Shown here piece after piece: positions 1 through 5,043 of a stretch of DNA of 5,043 nt. The notes below the pieces were generated by a model. The model did not search any database. It saw nothing but the letters and a program-made list of their open reading frames with translations, and was not told where the DNA came from. The translations under genes and the position numbers were made by a program. The stretch lies in assembly GCA_002167215.1 (NCBI GenBank), contig NHDS01000022.1, positions 38,106 to 43,148 of the forward strand. The letters run 5' to 3'. Source of the DNA: Pelagibacteraceae bacterium TMED65 (lineage in GTDB: Bacteria; Pseudomonadota; Alphaproteobacteria; TMED127). Positions within the stretch are counted from its first letter, which is position 1. Each line of letters opens with the position of its first letter.

Positions 1-971
1 AATTTAGAGTCATGTTTATTAGAAAGATAACCCATTTCAACTAGAACTGAAGGTATATCTAATGATTTAAGAACTGCAAATCCTGCATATCTATGAGTTC
101 TTTGCAAAAGATTCATCTCTTTCTTAAATGCCTTTATTAAAAAATTAACTAATAAACTTGACTGATTAAGAGTATCTCTTTTAGTCAGATCTAATAAGAT
201 TGAAGTTACCTCTGAGCTTTCACCTGACAAATCTACACCATCTATTAAATCTGATCTATTTTCTCTTCTTGCCAATGCAGCAGCTTCTTTATCTGATGCT
301 CTCTCTGACAAAGTGTATAGAGATATGCCTCTTGCTCTAGAATTTCTATTAAAATCAGCATGTAAGGATATAAAAATATCTGCATTATTTTTTTTTGCAA
401 TTTTTGTCCTATTCCTCAATTTTAAGAATATATCTTTTTCTCTTGTAAGAATAACTTTAAAATTAGTTTTTTTATTGAATTTTTGTTTTAAAATTAGACC
501 AACTTGTAGAGTAATATTTTTTTCAAGATTTTTGTATAAACCAACTGCACCAGAATCTTTTCCTCCATGTCCGGGGTCAATAATGATGATCCTTTTTTTA
601 TTGTCCTTTAATGAATAGTCTATAACAATTCTGGAGAAAGAATTTGTTTTCTTTTTCTTCAATAAATATATATTCGTATTAAAGATTTTTTTATTAAATA
701 TTAATACTAAATTATTTTTATTTTCTTCAAAAAAAATTGACTTAAGATTATCTCTCGTACTTATTTTTTTGTTTATTTTAATTTTTTTCTTGAAACTTAT
801 TTCAATCTTATCTTCGAAAGTTTTATGGTTAAAGGAAAGGTCCTTATTTAAATCTAAAACTATCCTCTTTTTTTCTTCATTTGATCCAAATCTTAAATTT
901 ACTAATTCATCAGAATATGCTTGATTACAATAGACAATTAAGAGAAGAATGAGTTTAAATAAGTTAATCAA
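1..971 (-). CDS. amiC: N-acetylmuramoyl-L-alanine amidase, exported, AMIN plus Amidase_3 (C-terminus cut by window edge)
   Basis: This is a periplasmic zinc amidase that cleaves the bond between N-acetylmuramic acid and L-alanine in peptidoglycan, a step used for daughter-cell separation. I translated the minus strand by hand, and 323 residues lie in the window. Residues 1-20 form a signal peptide: a Lys and a Leu/Ile-rich core, then AYS before the likely cleavage site. About 21-115 is a Lys-rich, beta-prone stretch consistent with an AMIN (cell-wall targeting) domain. From about 127 comes Amidase_3, with all its hallmarks: IDPGHGGKDSGAVG (zinc His135), NLEKNITL (zinc Glu150), ILTREKD, ISLHAD (zinc His204), SRARGISLYTLSE, and PSVLVEMGYLSN (catalytic Glu312). 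No ATG lies in frame upstream of the signal peptide. TTG at 971-969 is the best start, without a Shine-Dalgarno; ATT or ATA codons slightly upstream are alternatives. Probably only some 20-40 residues are missing. The family call is secure. The symbol amiC (rather than amiA or amiB) follows the usual alphaproteobacterial label and is less certain. Confidence 0.93.
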   Translation of the reverse strand, partial: MINLFKLILLLIVYCNQAYSDELVNLRFGSNEEKKRIVLDLNKDLSFNHKTFEDKIEISFKKKIKINKKISTRDNLKSIFFEENKNNLVLIFNKKIFNTNIYLLKKKKTNSFSRIVIDYSLKDNKKRIIIIDPGHGGKDSGAVGLYKNLEKNITLQVGLILKQKFNKKTNFKVILTREKDIFLKLRNRTKIAKKNNADIFISLHADFNRNSRARGISLYTLSERASDKEAAALARRENRSDLIDGVDLSGESSEVTSILLDLTKRDTLNQSSLLVNFLIKAFKKEMNLLQRTHRYAGFAVLKSLDIPSVLVEMGYLSNKHDSK

Positions 972-981
972 TTTAAAAAAA

Positions 982-1017
982 TAGTTAATTATACTATAAA
1001 AGTAGTTAGTTATACTA
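982..1017. repeat. Two near-identical 15-bp direct repeats, 21-bp period
   Basis: TAGTTAATTATACTA (982-996) and TAGTTAGTTATACTA (1003-1017) match at 14 of 15 positions. Their starts are 21 bp apart, about two helical turns, so both copies face the same side of the DNA. Each copy is partly symmetric (TAGT...ACTA). They lie just upstream of the amidase start and overlap its probable promoter region. This would suit a regulator's paired operator, but duplicated -10-like elements or chance in very AT-rich DNA are also possible. The repeat itself is directly visible; the role is inferred. Confidence 0.5.
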
Positions 1018-1047
1018 AATATAGTGTTTTTTTTTCTAAAAAATCAA
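1018..1047 (-). promoter_or_regulatory. Candidate sigma70-type promoter for the amidase gene
   Basis: Read on the minus strand, TTGATT (1047-1042, four of six matches to the -35 consensus) is followed after 18 bp by TATATT (1023-1018, five of six matches to -10). Initiation near 1011 would give a leader of about 40 nt before the TTG start at 971. A run of nine A residues lies in the spacer between the boxes. A second possible -10, a perfect TATAAT at 993-988, sits closer to the gene but has no recognisable -35. AT-rich DNA yields such matches by chance, hence the modest confidence. Confidence 0.35.
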
Positions 1048-1053
1048 CATCTT

Positions 1054-1082
1054 CGATTTTTTTTTTATTTTTTTAGTATATT
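1054..1082 (+). promoter_or_regulatory. Weak candidate promoter region for rne
   Basis: TATATT at 1077-1082 is the best -10-like hexamer between the amidase and rne on the plus strand. It would start a leader of roughly 37 nt before the rne ATG. The region 17-19 bp upstream (around CGATTT, 1054-1059) is a poor -35 match. T-tracts at 1057-1066 and 1068-1074 fill the spacer. A promoter for rne must lie within or near this 154-bp spacer, because the upstream gene is divergent, but the exact boxes are uncertain. Confidence 0.2.
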
Positions 1083-1114
1083 ATTAGGTTATTGATTACA
1101 CATTATTATTATAC

Positions 1115-1119
1115 AAGGA
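1115..1119 (+). promoter_or_regulatory. Ribosome binding site of rne
   Basis: AAGGA ends 6 nt before the ATG at 1126, a near-canonical Shine-Dalgarno at good spacing. It fixes the rne start. It is also the only clear Shine-Dalgarno among the three gene starts visible in the window. Confidence 0.75.
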
Positions 1120-1125
1120 TTTCAA

Positions 1126-3126
1126 ATGAAGAAGAAAATGTTAATAGACGCAGCTCAAAGAGATATGATCAGAGTTGCCATGGTTCAGGAGAATAGTCTA
1201 ATAGATTATGAGTCTGAAAAAGTTAAAAATGATAGAATTAAAGGGAATATTTACTTAGCAAAAATTGTCCGTGTCGAGCCATCACTACAAGCAGCTTTTG
1301 TAGATTACGGTGGTAATAAACATGGTTTTTTAGCATACAATGAAATTCATCCTGATTATTTTAAAATACCAACAGCTGATAAAAAAAAATTACTTCAACA
1401 GGAACTTGAAGCGTCAAATTCAATTCCAATTGAAGAAGATGAAGAGGAGGAGGAAGAATTTATAAGCAATCAGAATAATCAGGAGAACAAAACATTATCA
1501 GATCAAAATGGATTTTTATCAAAAGTTTTTGATTTCTTTAATTATAAACCTATAGATGAATTTCCTCATCAAAAAATTAAGAAAAAAAAAAGATTTAAAC
1601 CAATACAAAAAAAATCTCAGGTTATTTTTCATAGAAAATATAGCATACAAGAGGTAATCAAAAGCAATCAAGTTATTCTTATTCAGGTTGTTAAAGAAGA
1701 GAGAGGAAATAAAGGAGCTGCAGTCACAACTAGATTATCATTAGCAGGTAAATATTGTGTTCTAATACCTAACACAAATAAAGGAGGCGGAGTATCAAGA
1801 AAAGTTGAAGATATAAAATCAAGAAAAAAACTAAAGGAAATGTTGAATAAACTAAATATAAAAAAAGGGATGGGAGTTATAATCAGAACGGCAGGCGAAA
1901 TTATGGGTGTTAAGGAAATTAAAAGAGATTACAACTCTTTAATTAAATTGTGGACAGAAATTACCACAAAAACGATTAAATCTAATGCTCCCTGTTTGAT
2001 TCATGAAGAGGATAATATTATAAAAAGATGCTTAAGAGATTATTACGATTTGTCTTATAGTGAAGTCTTAATAAATGAAAAATCAACCTTAAAAAAATCT
2101 AGAGACATTATTAAACAGTTTATGCCAAACTGCGTTAAATCAATTAAATTATACAACGATAAAAAACCTTTATTTTCAAATTTTGGTTTGGAAAAAAAAA
2201 TAATTGATATTAACAACCCTACAGTGAATTTAAAATCAGGAGGATATCTAGTAATCAATCAAACAGAAGCATTAGTTTCTATTGATATAAATTCAGGAAA
2301 ATATACCAAACAAAGAAATATTGAGGATACTGCTTTCAAAACTAATCTTGAAGCTGCAGAAGAAATCAGCAGGCAGCTTAAAATTAGAGACCTTGCCGGA
2401 CTGATCGTCATTGATTTTATCGATATGTTGGACAGGGGGCATAATTTTAAAGTAGAAAAGAAATTAAAAGAGTGTGTCAAAGAAGATAGAGCCAGAGTAC
2501 AAATAGGAAGAATTAGTAATTTTGGTTTATTAGAGTTATCCAGACAAAGACTCAAAGTAACTACAGACACAGTAATGTCATCCAGATGTCATATCTGTAA
2601 CGGATATGGAAGCATTACATCAACAAATTTCTTATTTGAACAACTGATAAAAGTTTGTAACGAGTTTGCGTACAACCCGATTTACAAGAATCTTTTTCTT
2701 TTAGTAGGAAAAAATTTGTCTAATGTATTTTTTGATAAAATGAATGTTTCATCCACTCCATTCTCAAAAAAGGTTTCTGTTGTTTATTATCCAAATTTAA
2801 ATGAAAATGAATTTTTGATTTGTTCAGCAACAGAAGTTCTATTTAAAAATTGTCACGAAAAAAACAACATAGATAATTTTTTAGATTATTTAAAAGTTTC
2901 AAAAACAAAATTTGAAAAAAAAGAAGATAATAATTTAGATAAAGAAAATATTTTAACAAAAAAAAGAGTAAGCTATAGAGCTAAGGCAAATGATTTAGAT
3001 AATGAAAAATTAATAAAAATAAAAGCAAACGAGAAAATCAAAAGTAAAAAATTAGACAAAATTAATATTCTCCCCAAAAATGAAAGTAAAAAAGAGGAAA
3101 AAAGACAAGGCTGGTGGAATCAGTAA
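1126..3126 (+). CDS. rne: Ribonuclease E (RNase E/G family), alphaproteobacterial type with S1 insertion and GWW tail
   Basis: This is an endoribonuclease that starts mRNA decay and processes rRNA and tRNA precursors; it acts in the cytoplasm and scaffolds the degradosome. The 666 residues align closely with the catalytic half of E. coli RNase E. The N-terminus MKKKMLIDAAQRDMIRVA is typical. S1 begins about residue 37 (EPSLQAAFVDYGGNKHGFL, Phe58 and Phe68) and is interrupted by an insertion of about 85 residues (about 82-170) with an acidic run at 103-111 and a Lys-rich patch at 150-163. S1 then resumes with QEVIKSNQVILIQVVKEERG. The 5'-phosphate sensor RTAG holds Arg254-Thr255. The DNase I-like site has Asp387 (SIDINSG) and Asp430 (IVIDFIDM), equivalent to E. 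coli Asp303 and Asp346. The zinc-link is Cys488-x-x-Cys491. Catalytic and zinc-link spacing equals E. coli exactly (43 and 101 residues). After the small domain comes a short Lys/Asn-rich tail ending RQGWWNQ, in place of the roughly 500-residue E. coli scaffold. The ATG has a good Shine-Dalgarno. Confidence 0.97.
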   Translation: MKKKMLIDAAQRDMIRVAMVQENSLIDYESEKVKNDRIKGNIYLAKIVRVEPSLQAAFVDYGGNKHGFLAYNEIHPDYFKIPTADKKKLLQQELEASNSIPIEEDEEEEEEFISNQNNQENKTLSDQNGFLSKVFDFFNYKPIDEFPHQKIKKKKRFKPIQKKSQVIFHRKYSIQEVIKSNQVILIQVVKEERGNKGAAVTTRLSLAGKYCVLIPNTNKGGGVSRKVEDIKSRKKLKEMLNKLNIKKGMGVIIRTAGEIMGVKEIKRDYNSLIKLWTEITTKTIKSNAPCLIHEEDNIIKRCLRDYYDLSYSEVLINEKSTLKKSRDIIKQFMPNCVKSIKLYNDKKPLFSNFGLEKKIIDINNPTVNLKSGGYLVINQTEALVSIDINSGKYTKQRNIEDTAFKTNLEAAEEISRQLKIRDLAGLIVIDFIDMLDRGHNFKVEKKLKECVKEDRARVQIGRISNFGLLELSRQRLKVTTDTVMSSRCHICNGYGSITSTNFLFEQLIKVCNEFAYNPIYKNLFLLVGKNLSNVFFDKMNVSSTPFSKKVSVVYYPNLNENEFLICSATEVLFKNCHEKNNIDNFLDYLKVSKTKFEKKEDNNLDKENILTKKRVSYRAKANDLDNEKLIKIKANEKIKSKKLDKINILPKNESKKEEKRQGWWNQ

Positions 3127-4280
3127 TTTTTTCTTAACCACCTATATAAAAGCTCCATAGCCTCCGAAACTATTTCAGACTTTGATGAAAAGGAAAGTCT
3201 TACAGTTTTTTCACCATGGCTCTTGTCAAAATCCTTTCCTGGAGTTAATACAACTCCAGTATCATGCATCAACTTATCAACAAACTTGAATGAGTTCATA
3301 CCAGTTTTTGAAATATCCAAATAATAATAAAAAGCTCCTTTAGGGACCTCAAAATCTATCACTGCAACTTCTTTAAGAATTTTATAGATAAAATTTCTTG
3401 TTTTATGGTATTCATCAACTAAAGTTTTCAAATCATCCTTGCATTCAAAAACTTTTAGTGCTGAATATTGAGCAATGTTACCTGAGGAAATAAAAAGATT
3501 TTGAGATAGTTTTAGAAAATTTTGTTTTAAAAACTCTGGAATTATAACCCATCCTAATCTCCACCCAGGCATACAAAAATACTTTGAAAAACTATTAACG
3601 ACAATAGCATTCATTCCAATGTTTAAAATTGAACTAACATTTTTTTCATATTCAATTTTATGATAAATTTCATCAGATATTAATCTTATCTTTTTTTTTT
3701 CACAATAATCATAAATATATTTCAATTCATCGTTAGAAAAAGTCTGCCCATTTGGATTATTAGGATTAGATATTATAAGTCCATCAATTTTTTGATTTTC
3801 CATTGATTTTATATCAATTTTATTAATCATATTTAATTTTGGCTCTAGTTCCACGACTTCAATATCTAAGCATTTCAGAATGTTTCTGTAGGCAGGATAA
3901 ACTGGATTAAAAATTCCAACTTTTGAACCAGCATCAAAAATGGATAAAAAAGTAAGCAAAAATGCACCCGATGAACCTGTGGTTATAAAAATCTGATCTT
4001 TATCGATCTTAAGGTTGTATTCAATATTATAATATTCTGAAATTTTTGATCTTAAACTCTCGATACCATTTGAGGGGGTATATCCTGGTAATTCTAATTT
4101 TGATAATCTAGAAGCTTCATCAAGAACTTTTCTTGGTGTTTTTGGTTGTGGTTCACCTAACTCTAGATGATAAATTTTTTTACCGTTCGCTTCTAACTTA
4201 TTAGCATTGTATAATAAATCCATAACATAAAAAGAATCAATATTAGACCTTGATGATGGAAGATATATTCTGTTACTCAT
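3120..4280 (-). CDS. Class I/II pyridoxal-phosphate-dependent aminotransferase (fold type I), substrate unknown
   Basis: This is a cytoplasmic enzyme that moves an amino group between an amino acid and a 2-oxo acid through PLP. At 386 residues it has the usual family length and looks intact. Motifs in order: LELGEPQPKTP (39-49) near the N-terminus; GYTPSNGIESLR (66-77), the substrate-entry segment; TTGSSGA (100-106), phosphate-binding loop; NPVYPAY (125-131); SNPNNPNG (171-178) with Asn175; ISDEIYH (201-207) with Asp203, which pairs with the pyridine nitrogen, and Tyr206; NSFSKYFCMPGWRLGW (229-244) with Schiff-base Lys233; and VRLSFS (360-365) with the substrate-carboxylate Arg361. It belongs to the AspC/COG0436-like group, where annotations such as aspartate or alanine aminotransferase are often guesses, so I give no symbol. 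The ATG at 4280 lacks a clear Shine-Dalgarno, but the sequence starts just before the expected N-terminal arm. The 3' end overlaps rne by 7 bp on the opposite strand. Confidence 0.94.
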   Translation of the reverse strand: MSNRIYLPSSRSNIDSFYVMDLLYNANKLEANGKKIYHLELGEPQPKTPRKVLDEASRLSKLELPGYTPSNGIESLRSKISEYYNIEYNLKIDKDQIFITTGSSGAFLLTFLSIFDAGSKVGIFNPVYPAYRNILKCLDIEVVELEPKLNMINKIDIKSMENQKIDGLIISNPNNPNGQTFSNDELKYIYDYCEKKKIRLISDEIYHKIEYEKNVSSILNIGMNAIVVNSFSKYFCMPGWRLGWVIIPEFLKQNFLKLSQNLFISSGNIAQYSALKVFECKDDLKTLVDEYHKTRNFIYKILKEVAVIDFEVPKGAFYYYLDISKTGMNSFKFVDKLMHDTGVVLTPGKDFDKSHGEKTVRLSFSSKSEIVSEAMELLYRWLRKNY

Positions 4281-4306
4281 TGGGAATTTAAATTAAACTA
4301 ATTTTT
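4281..4306. promoter_or_regulatory. 26-bp divergent spacer between aminotransferase and M48 peptidase starts
   Basis: These 26 bases are all that separates two divergent ATG codons. They hold a 10-bp perfect palindrome, AATTTAAATT (4285-4294), and no Shine-Dalgarno for either gene. On the plus strand TAAACT (4294-4299) could be a -10 that starts transcription at or next to the peptidase ATG. On the minus strand TTTAAT (4297-4292) could be a -10 for the aminotransferase. Any -35 boxes must lie inside the opposing coding sequences, and I see no convincing ones. That promoters are present is inferred from the divergent layout. Confidence 0.3.
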
Positions 4307-5043
4307 ATGAGAATACTAATAACTTTTTTAATTCTGAGTTTTTTTTCCCCTGCATATGCTAACTCTATTAAAATTATAAGAGATGCCGAGGTAGAGAATT
4401 TTTTAAAAGAAATAAGTAATATTTTAACTGAGGATACTGAGCTAGAAAAAGATAATTTAACTTTCTTTGTTGATAATCAGAAATATATTAATGCTTTTGT
4501 AACACCGGATAGAAAGTTTTTTTTTACAACAGAATTATTATTAAAAAGTAAAAGTATTGATGATATTGCAGGTGTTATTTCACATGAAATAGGGCATGTT
4601 ATGGGCGGCCACTTTCAAAAAAGGCAATTAGAAATGCAAAAGACTACTGCCATAAGCGTATTATCATCTATATTGGCTGTGGGTGCGATTGCAGGTGGAG
4701 CATATGAAGCGGGTTCAGCTTTATTGATGGGAAGTCAACAACTAAGTAATGCAAGGTTACTCTCATTTTCAAGAAATCAAGAATCTTTAGCTGATCAAAC
4801 GGCAATAAGATTACTAAAAAAAAGTGGTTTTTCTTTGCAAGGATTAATCAATGTTTTTGAACAACTTCAAAGAAATGAAAAAATAAAGAAAATAAACCCA
4901 TATTTCTTAACTCACCCACTTTCTGTTGAAAGAATAAAAAATATTAAACTAAATTCTGAGAAACAAATACTAAGAGAATATAGAGAACTAAATCATAAAT
5001 TTAATTTGATTAAAGCAAAACTAAATGGGTTTTTTTTAAAAAA
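4307..5043 (+). CDS. Exported M48-family zinc metallopeptidase, BepA-like (C-terminus cut by window edge)
   Basis: This is a periplasmic zinc protease of the Ste24p/HtpX superfamily, soluble BepA-type. Relatives act in quality control of outer-membrane and periplasmic proteins. I translated 245 complete codons by hand. Residues 1-18 are a signal peptide (MRILITFLILSFFSPAYA, cleavage after AYA). The mature start SIKIIRDAEVENFL is the family's usual opening. The gluzincin motif is HEIGH (His93, Glu94, His97), followed by VMGGHFQKR. A Gly/Ala-rich hydrophobic stretch (about 115-142) is typical of the group. The third zinc ligand is Glu159 in SRNQESLADQTA, with Asp163. THPLSVERI (202-210) matches the conserved THP motif. 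Homologues usually carry C-terminal TPR repeats and reach about 400-480 residues, so roughly half may be missing. ATG 4307 gives a complete signal peptide but has no Shine-Dalgarno. The specific substrate is unknown. Confidence 0.93.
   Translation, partial: MRILITFLILSFFSPAYANSIKIIRDAEVENFLKEISNILTEDTELEKDNLTFFVDNQKYINAFVTPDRKFFFTTELLLKSKSIDDIAGVISHEIGHVMGGHFQKRQLEMQKTTAISVLSSILAVGAIAGGAYEAGSALLMGSQQLSNARLLSFSRNQESLADQTAIRLLKKSGFSLQGLINVFEQLQRNEKIKKINPYFLTHPLSVERIKNIKLNSEKQILREYRELNHKFNLIKAKLNGFFLK

Noticed and set aside
11..19. Possible lipoprotein signal in the amidase, since the signal peptide contains a Cys (residue 15, encoded near 929-927)
   Set aside because: The context LIVYC lacks the lipobox small residues at -1 and -2, and an ordinary AYS cleavage site follows. 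The coordinates given here mark only the cut C-terminal end of the same gene.
313..618. Plus-strand open frame of 101 codons
   Set aside because: It lies wholly antisense to the Amidase_3 domain. Its Phe/Leu-rich translation is the expected mirror of Lys/Asn-rich codons on the other strand, and it has no Shine-Dalgarno.
1038..1062. AT-only inverted repeat (AAAAAATC / GATTTTTT) followed by a T run, looking like a terminator upstream of rne
   Set aside because: The 8-bp stem has a single G-C pair and a 9-nt loop, so it is too weak. It also lies between divergent genes, where no transcript needs ending.
2055..2570. Two minus-strand open frames (2055-2258 and 2259-2570) inside rne
   Set aside because: Both are antisense to highly conserved RNase E catalytic sequence, have no ribosome binding site and resemble no family I recognise.
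3108..3163. Inverted repeat GGTGG (3113-3117) / CCACC (3138-3142), extended by AGGCT / AGCCT, across the convergent stop codons
   Set aside because: The 5-bp stem has a 20-nt loop, the outer arms need a 16-nt bulge, and no T run follows directly on either strand. Half of it codes for the conserved GWW tail. A bidirectional terminator is not supported.
1..5043. A mobile element, CRISPR array, toxin-antitoxin or other defence system, tRNA or rRNA
   Set aside because: No transposase or integrase motifs, regularly spaced repeats, cloverleaf-like GC-rich segments or unexplained long stretches are present. All but about 180 bases are covered by four recognisable housekeeping genes.

Overview
The window is a very AT-rich piece of bacterial chromosome (visibly well over two thirds A+T, with many A or T runs of 8-10). 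It carries four protein-coding genes on alternating strands: a periplasmic N-acetylmuramoyl-L-alanine amidase (minus, cut by the left edge), ribonuclease E (plus, complete), a class I/II PLP-dependent aminotransferase (minus, complete) and an exported M48 zinc metallopeptidase (plus, cut by the right edge). Ribonuclease E points to an alphaproteobacterium. It has a large charged insertion inside the S1 domain and a C-terminal Gly-Trp-Trp tail, both typical of alphaproteobacterial RNase E. With such low GC and tight spacing, a streamlined marine lineage (SAR11-like or another AT-rich oligotroph) or a Rickettsiales-type genome is plausible. I cannot tell which from one window.

Layout: 1-971 is the amidase, with signal peptide, AMIN-like region and Amidase_3 domain; only its last few tens of residues are missing. 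972-1125 is a 154-bp divergent spacer, the only sizeable non-coding DNA here. It holds a 15-bp direct repeat with a 21-bp period, a candidate promoter for the amidase, T-tracts and the rne ribosome binding site. 1126-3126 is rne. Its stop overlaps the stop of the convergent aminotransferase (3120-4280) by 7 bp. 4281-4306 is a 26-bp divergent spacer, followed by the M48 peptidase from 4307 to the right edge.

Functionally this is housekeeping DNA: one gene for RNA decay and processing, two for envelope maintenance (septal peptidoglycan cleavage and probable outer-membrane or periplasmic protein quality control) and one for amino-acid metabolism. From general knowledge, amidase next to rne, with an M48 peptidase close by, is a recurring alphaproteobacterial neighbourhood. 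The alternating strands mean these four genes do not form one operon. I found no RNA gene, mobile element, CRISPR array or phage signature, and nothing that looks like a new multi-gene system. The points most worth a second look are small: the minimal RNase E scaffold that keeps its GWW tail, the non-ATG start of the amidase, the 21-bp-phased repeats, and the crowded gene junctions.
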